From the NCBI GenBank assembly GCA_964058845.1, contig CAXKVR010000813.1:1-22292 (forward strand): 22,292 bases of DNA. Reading direction: 5' to 3'. The number at the start of each line of letters is the position of its first letter. The stretch's first letter is position 1. Below the pieces are notes generated by a model that saw only the letters and a list, made by a program, of their open reading frames with translations, made no database searches and was not told the origin of the DNA. The position numbers were made by a program, and so were the translations under genes. This stretch comes from Carex sylvatica. Its lineage: Eukaryota > Streptophyta > Magnoliopsida > Poales > Cyperaceae. Shown here piece after piece: positions 19,368-22,292 of the stretch.

Positions 19368-19665
19368 TACGAAGTTTCAGTACAGCAAGCTGCACCTTTT
19401 AACATTTAATACACCTTCGATTCAGACTGCAAGTGCAGAGTCCTATCGAGTAGTATATCGTCGGGTATCGATCACAGGGACGGTTCAAATCTAAACCATA
19501 CTCTACTTAAATCAATTAAAGACTAGAAGTGATAAAATATTAGTTTTTGGTATTTAAGTTCCTAATCAGTTCAATGACAATAATTAAATGAAAGAAAGTA
19601 AATAAACTTGGTTTAAATCAATATTAAAAGGTGTTTCCAGGGTTTCAATCTTATCTCAGTCCCTG

Positions 19666-19728
19666 ATACGGACCGTGTAGTTTCGTATCAGGTTACATGG
19701 GTCGTATACTATCGTAAACGGGTCGTGT
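19666..19728. repeat. GC-rich words in the outer LTR: one single, one doublet
   Basis: ATACGGACCGTGT (19666), then the doublet ACATGGGTCGTAT (19695) and AAACGGGTCGTGT (19716), starts 21 bp apart. Same family as the words in the gag region of this element. Confidence 0.8.
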
Positions 19729-19810
19729 GGACTTCGAGTTAATGCACCAGTCACTGTTTCTTTACGTGGTTCCTTTGTGTAGGGTTCAACTGACCAGACA
19801 TAATATTTCT

Positions 19811-19905
19811 AAACCTCAACTGTCGTATGTTGGTTCATTAACTTGGTATGAAATTTGCAATATCTACCATCTTTGGGCTCTAAACCTCAACTGTCGTATA
19901 TTGGT
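19811..19905. repeat. Direct repeat AAACCTCAACTGTCGTAT-RT-TTGGT
   Basis: Two 24-bp copies differing at one base, at 19811-19834 and 19882-19905 (71 bp apart), inside the outer LTR. Confidence 0.9.
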
Positions 19906-20511
19906 CCGAGTTACCTAGTTACTTGTTTGGAATACTAAAGGTAACCTCTTATCCATTGATAAGAGAAAATGTTCACCTTCCGGCTACTAGTTGGTTTCAC
20001 CTGTCGGATCACTAATCTTACCTTATGTACTTAATCTGGTTGAAAGATCAAATTAGACACAGTACCTTATAGATGAGGCCTCATCTAGTGGTCAAACCAA
20101 ATAATAATCAAACAATCCAAACTAAGCAATTAAAATCAATCACAATCAAGCAAACACAAATTTCAACGTAAAAATCCAATAACTAGATGCAAAACAAAAT
20201 ATTCGATTACATATTAACCCTCTAAACAAATAAAACTACTCAAACATAGTACTAAAACAGATAACAAAGATAAAGGAATAATAATTCATTCTAAAACCCG
20301 AAGTACAATGAAGATCCACAACAAAACTCGCGTCTTTTGCTTCTCAACTTCGTCTCCAAGCAATAACCGTCAATCTCAAACCCTAGAAATGTTTCTCTGC
20401 TCCAGAATTACCTCCATGGTGCAAGAAAATCCCGTTTATATGGTCTTTGGCCGACTTTCCTTCCTTCAGACTTCTTTCCAAAATTCTAGATTTCTTGCCA
20501 TATTTTGTCTG

Positions 20512-20545
20512 ACACGACCCGTATCAGAATTGACACGGACCGTAC
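20512..20545. repeat. GC-rich word doublet near the outer part of the LTR
   Basis: ACACGACCCGTAT (20512) and ACACGGACCGTAC (20533), starts 21 bp apart, spacer CAGAATTG. The doublet at 9715 has the similar spacer CAGATGTT. Confidence 0.9.
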
Positions 20546-21154
20546 AGAATTTCTAGAAATGCCTCTTTTTCTCAAATTTTAGATCTTCTCGCAAGCTTTC
20601 CGAAAAGTGGTCATACACTCAAAACGGAGCTACGAGTCAAAATCTATGACTATTTTAAGTTCGGATGCTGAAATTTCAACGGGTACGGTAAGCGTCAGGT
20701 GGAAGTATATTCAGACCCGTACCCATCACAAATTATCCTTACCTATTGATGTGATATTTTCTATATCTCTTACGCAAGTAATAAATCCTAGTTTATACTC
20801 AATTTGGTTGCAAGTGTACAACTTAGTCAAGTAGTACTTAGGGATCGTCTCCACAGGGACAAGTCGAAATATCAATTCTAACCTAACGATTTAATTTAGT
20901 AAAAGTGAAGTAAAAAGTGTTTTGTTTGTTTAAGAGGTTTGTTTGGTAGTGATTGAACTGAATTAAACTAAAGTCTTAAAGTGAAATTTGGTTTTAAACA
21001 AGTAAGAGAAATTAGGGTTTCTTAGGGTTCCTATCCACTAATGCCGTGATTAATTGGTTTGTTAAATTTGATCTTATATTTATGAAGGCACAGTTGGATG
21101 TTGTAGGTACAAAGTGATATCTCTATATTAATACCATCTTCAAATTAGAATAAA

Positions 21155-21314
21155 CGTCACCTCTCGGTACTTGGCTACACTAATATAAAGTCATTAAGTT
21201 CTTACTGTCCCAATTTATCTAGAAAGCTATTCGTCACCTCTCGGTAATTGGCACAATTCTCTAAACTATTGGGTAAAGCCCGTATAAGACACGCGTCACC
21301 TCTCGGTACTTAGC
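21155..21314. repeat. Three dispersed CGTCACCTCTCGGTAMTTRGC copies
   Basis: Copies start at 21155, 21232 and 21294 (77 and 62 bp apart), about 21 bp each with one or two differences. The sequences between them are unrelated. Confidence 0.9.
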
Positions 21315-21783
21315 CTATCAAATACCCTATTCCTTATGGTCGAGACTTAATATTCAATTTCTCAATTGCAAATACCAAATCCTAAGATTTCATGTGATTT
21401 CGATTAAGTCTTCACAATCAATTAAAATAAAGAATAGATCATAATAAAGAACAAGAAGATATGAAATAAAACCAACTAAATCATAACAAGAGTTTCAATT
21501 ACAGCCCTAATTAACCCTAGAAAAGTCCTTAGCCGATCATGGCTAAGGCACAAATGAAATTAAAAGAGTTCAAAGAGTTTCAAAAGCAAGAAAGATAATA
21601 AAACCAGTGGATGAATGATGTTCTTTTCTCCCTTCTTTCTCTCCTTTTTCTCCTCTCTTTTCTCTCTTCTTTTCTGTCTAAAAACTCCTCAAATTTCGTC
21701 CCTAACTGTTCTAATTTATCCCCCTCTACAAATCCTAAAATAAAATAACTAAAAATAATAAATTCGGGCTCTGAACCGACTTA

Positions 21784-21974
21784 TTGCGGCCCGCAGTAGA
21801 GTTGGTTGCAGGCCGCAATGAATGGAGGTAGTTAACACCTTGTCGCGCAGAAACTATAGAATTCATTACGGGCCGCAATGAATGTGGTTACGGGCCGCAA
21901 TGAATGTGCAGGAATGAAAGGGCTCTGACTTGTTTTGTTACGGGCCGCAATGGGAATCACTTCGGGCCGCAATG
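21784..21974. repeat. GGGCCGCAAT doublets (three), spacing 22 bp
   Basis: Words start at 21784/21806, 21866/21888 and about 21938/21960. Each pair is offset by 22 bp; most words read TTACGGGCCGCAATG, the first pair TTGCGGCCCGCA and TTGCAGGCCGCAATG. The core GGGCCGCAAT differs from the CGGNCCG words of the outer element. Confidence 0.9.
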
Positions 21975-22184
21975 GCATTGACAGTTGCTCCAATCTTCGT
22001 GCTGACTTGCTACAAATTACCCGTTTTGCTCCGTTAAGCTCCAAATACTTGATTACCTGTAAAATAAACATAACTAGGGCAGTAACTTGAACTTTCGGAC
22101 ATTTTTACCTAATTAAACCTAATTTAACTAAAACTTAGCTTAATTTACATAACTAACCCTAGATTTCAATAGATATGATTTCGG

Positions 22185-22292
22185 TTTATCACCTATACCT
22201 TACCCGTACCCGTTACAATTTGCATTACCCGTACCCTACCCTTACCCATTGTAGTTGTTGGATAACGAAACGGTAGCGGGTAAATAACGGTT
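22185..22292. repeat. GGGTA/TACCC-rich repeat at the right edge
   Basis: Plus strand carries TACCCGTACCC, TACCCGTACCCTACCC and later AACGGTAGCGGGTAA. Such GGGTACGGGTA words are common in plant non-autonomous DNA transposons, but the window ends before a terminal structure can be seen. Confidence 0.35.

Larger units (their letters stand above)
19368..20690 (-). repeat. Outer Ty3 (Athila/Tat-type) LTR, continued after the Copia insertion
   Basis: Continues from 9951. TGCAAGTGCAGAGTC...GTAGTA...TCGATCACAGGGACGG (about 19430-19483) is the common motif near the 3' end of such LTRs, seen here in reverse complement beside the primer site as expected. Contains a repeated AAACCTCAACTGTCGTAT segment (19811 and 19882), a TTCACCTGTCGG segment, and doublets of GC-rich words at 19695-19728 and 20512-20545. 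The outer end is not defined because no second LTR is available; 20690 is approximate. Short plus-strand frames in it have no coding character. Confidence 0.65.
20800..22150 (-). repeat. Second, divergent LTR-like sequence of the same architecture
   Basis: TTGCAAGTGTACAACTTAG...GTAGTACTTAGGGATCGTCTCCACAGGGAC (20808-20863) parallels the motif at 19430-19483. It is followed by three CGTCACCTCTCGGTA repeats, a CT-rich tract (about 21620-21680), GC-rich doublets (21784-21974) and a GCTCCGTTAAGCTCC segment, an order similar to the outer LTR. No primer site or internal coding sequence is adjacent, so it may be a solo or truncated LTR of a related family. Boundaries are approximate. Confidence 0.5.

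Noticed and set aside
19478..19495. tRNA-like GGTTCAAATC (T-loop)
   Set aside because: No matching acceptor, D or anticodon arms; it belongs to the common LTR motif.

Overview
This window is AT-rich plant nuclear DNA, most likely from a dicot. The evidence is a spliced LSD1-type zinc-finger gene, nested LTR retrotransposons with plant tRNA primer sites, a decayed MYB3R-like exon and a GGGATTA array resembling the plant telomere repeat. I cannot name the species. Nothing bacterial, organellar or CRISPR-like is present.

Layout. 1-204 (minus): the end of an open, exon-like reading frame of unknown function that runs off the edge. 459-3430 (minus): an intact six-exon LSD1 gene (183 residues, three C-x2-C...C-x2-C zf-LSD1 fingers), with leader and promoter sequence up to about 4.6 kb. 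4664-4743: eleven GGGATTA-type units. 5.08-6.45 kb: repeat debris, including an AT-rich tandem repeat of about 115 bp in six degenerate copies. 6.65-7.1 kb (minus): relic of a MYB3R transcription-factor gene.

7.35-9.95 kb (minus): the gag-protease part of a degenerate Ty3/Gypsy (Athila/Tat-type) element. It has stops, at least one frameshift, no reverse transcriptase and a decayed tRNA-Asp-type primer site. Its LTR is interrupted 21 bp from its edge by a full-length Ty1/Copia element (9952-19362, minus strand). The Copia element has nearly identical 1771/1774-bp LTRs, a TATAG target duplication, an initiator-tRNA-Met-type primer site, a polypurine tract, a gag ORF and a 1192-residue pol ORF. 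The outer LTR resumes at 19368 and runs to roughly 20.7 kb. From about 20.8 to 22.15 kb lies a second, divergent LTR-like sequence of the same architecture, and the window ends in GGGTA-rich repeat DNA.

The least explained signal is a set of paired GC-rich words. In the outer Ty3 element, 13-bp words close to GCACGGYCCGTRT occur in doublets 20-21 bp apart. They lie both inside the gag coding region and in the LTR. The neighbouring LTR-like sequence has analogous doublets built on a different core (GGGCCGCAAT), spaced 22 bp apart. Spacing near two DNA helical turns, kept across unrelated contexts and not always a multiple of three inside coding DNA, suggests a DNA- or RNA-level role. This is an inference, not a demonstrated function.
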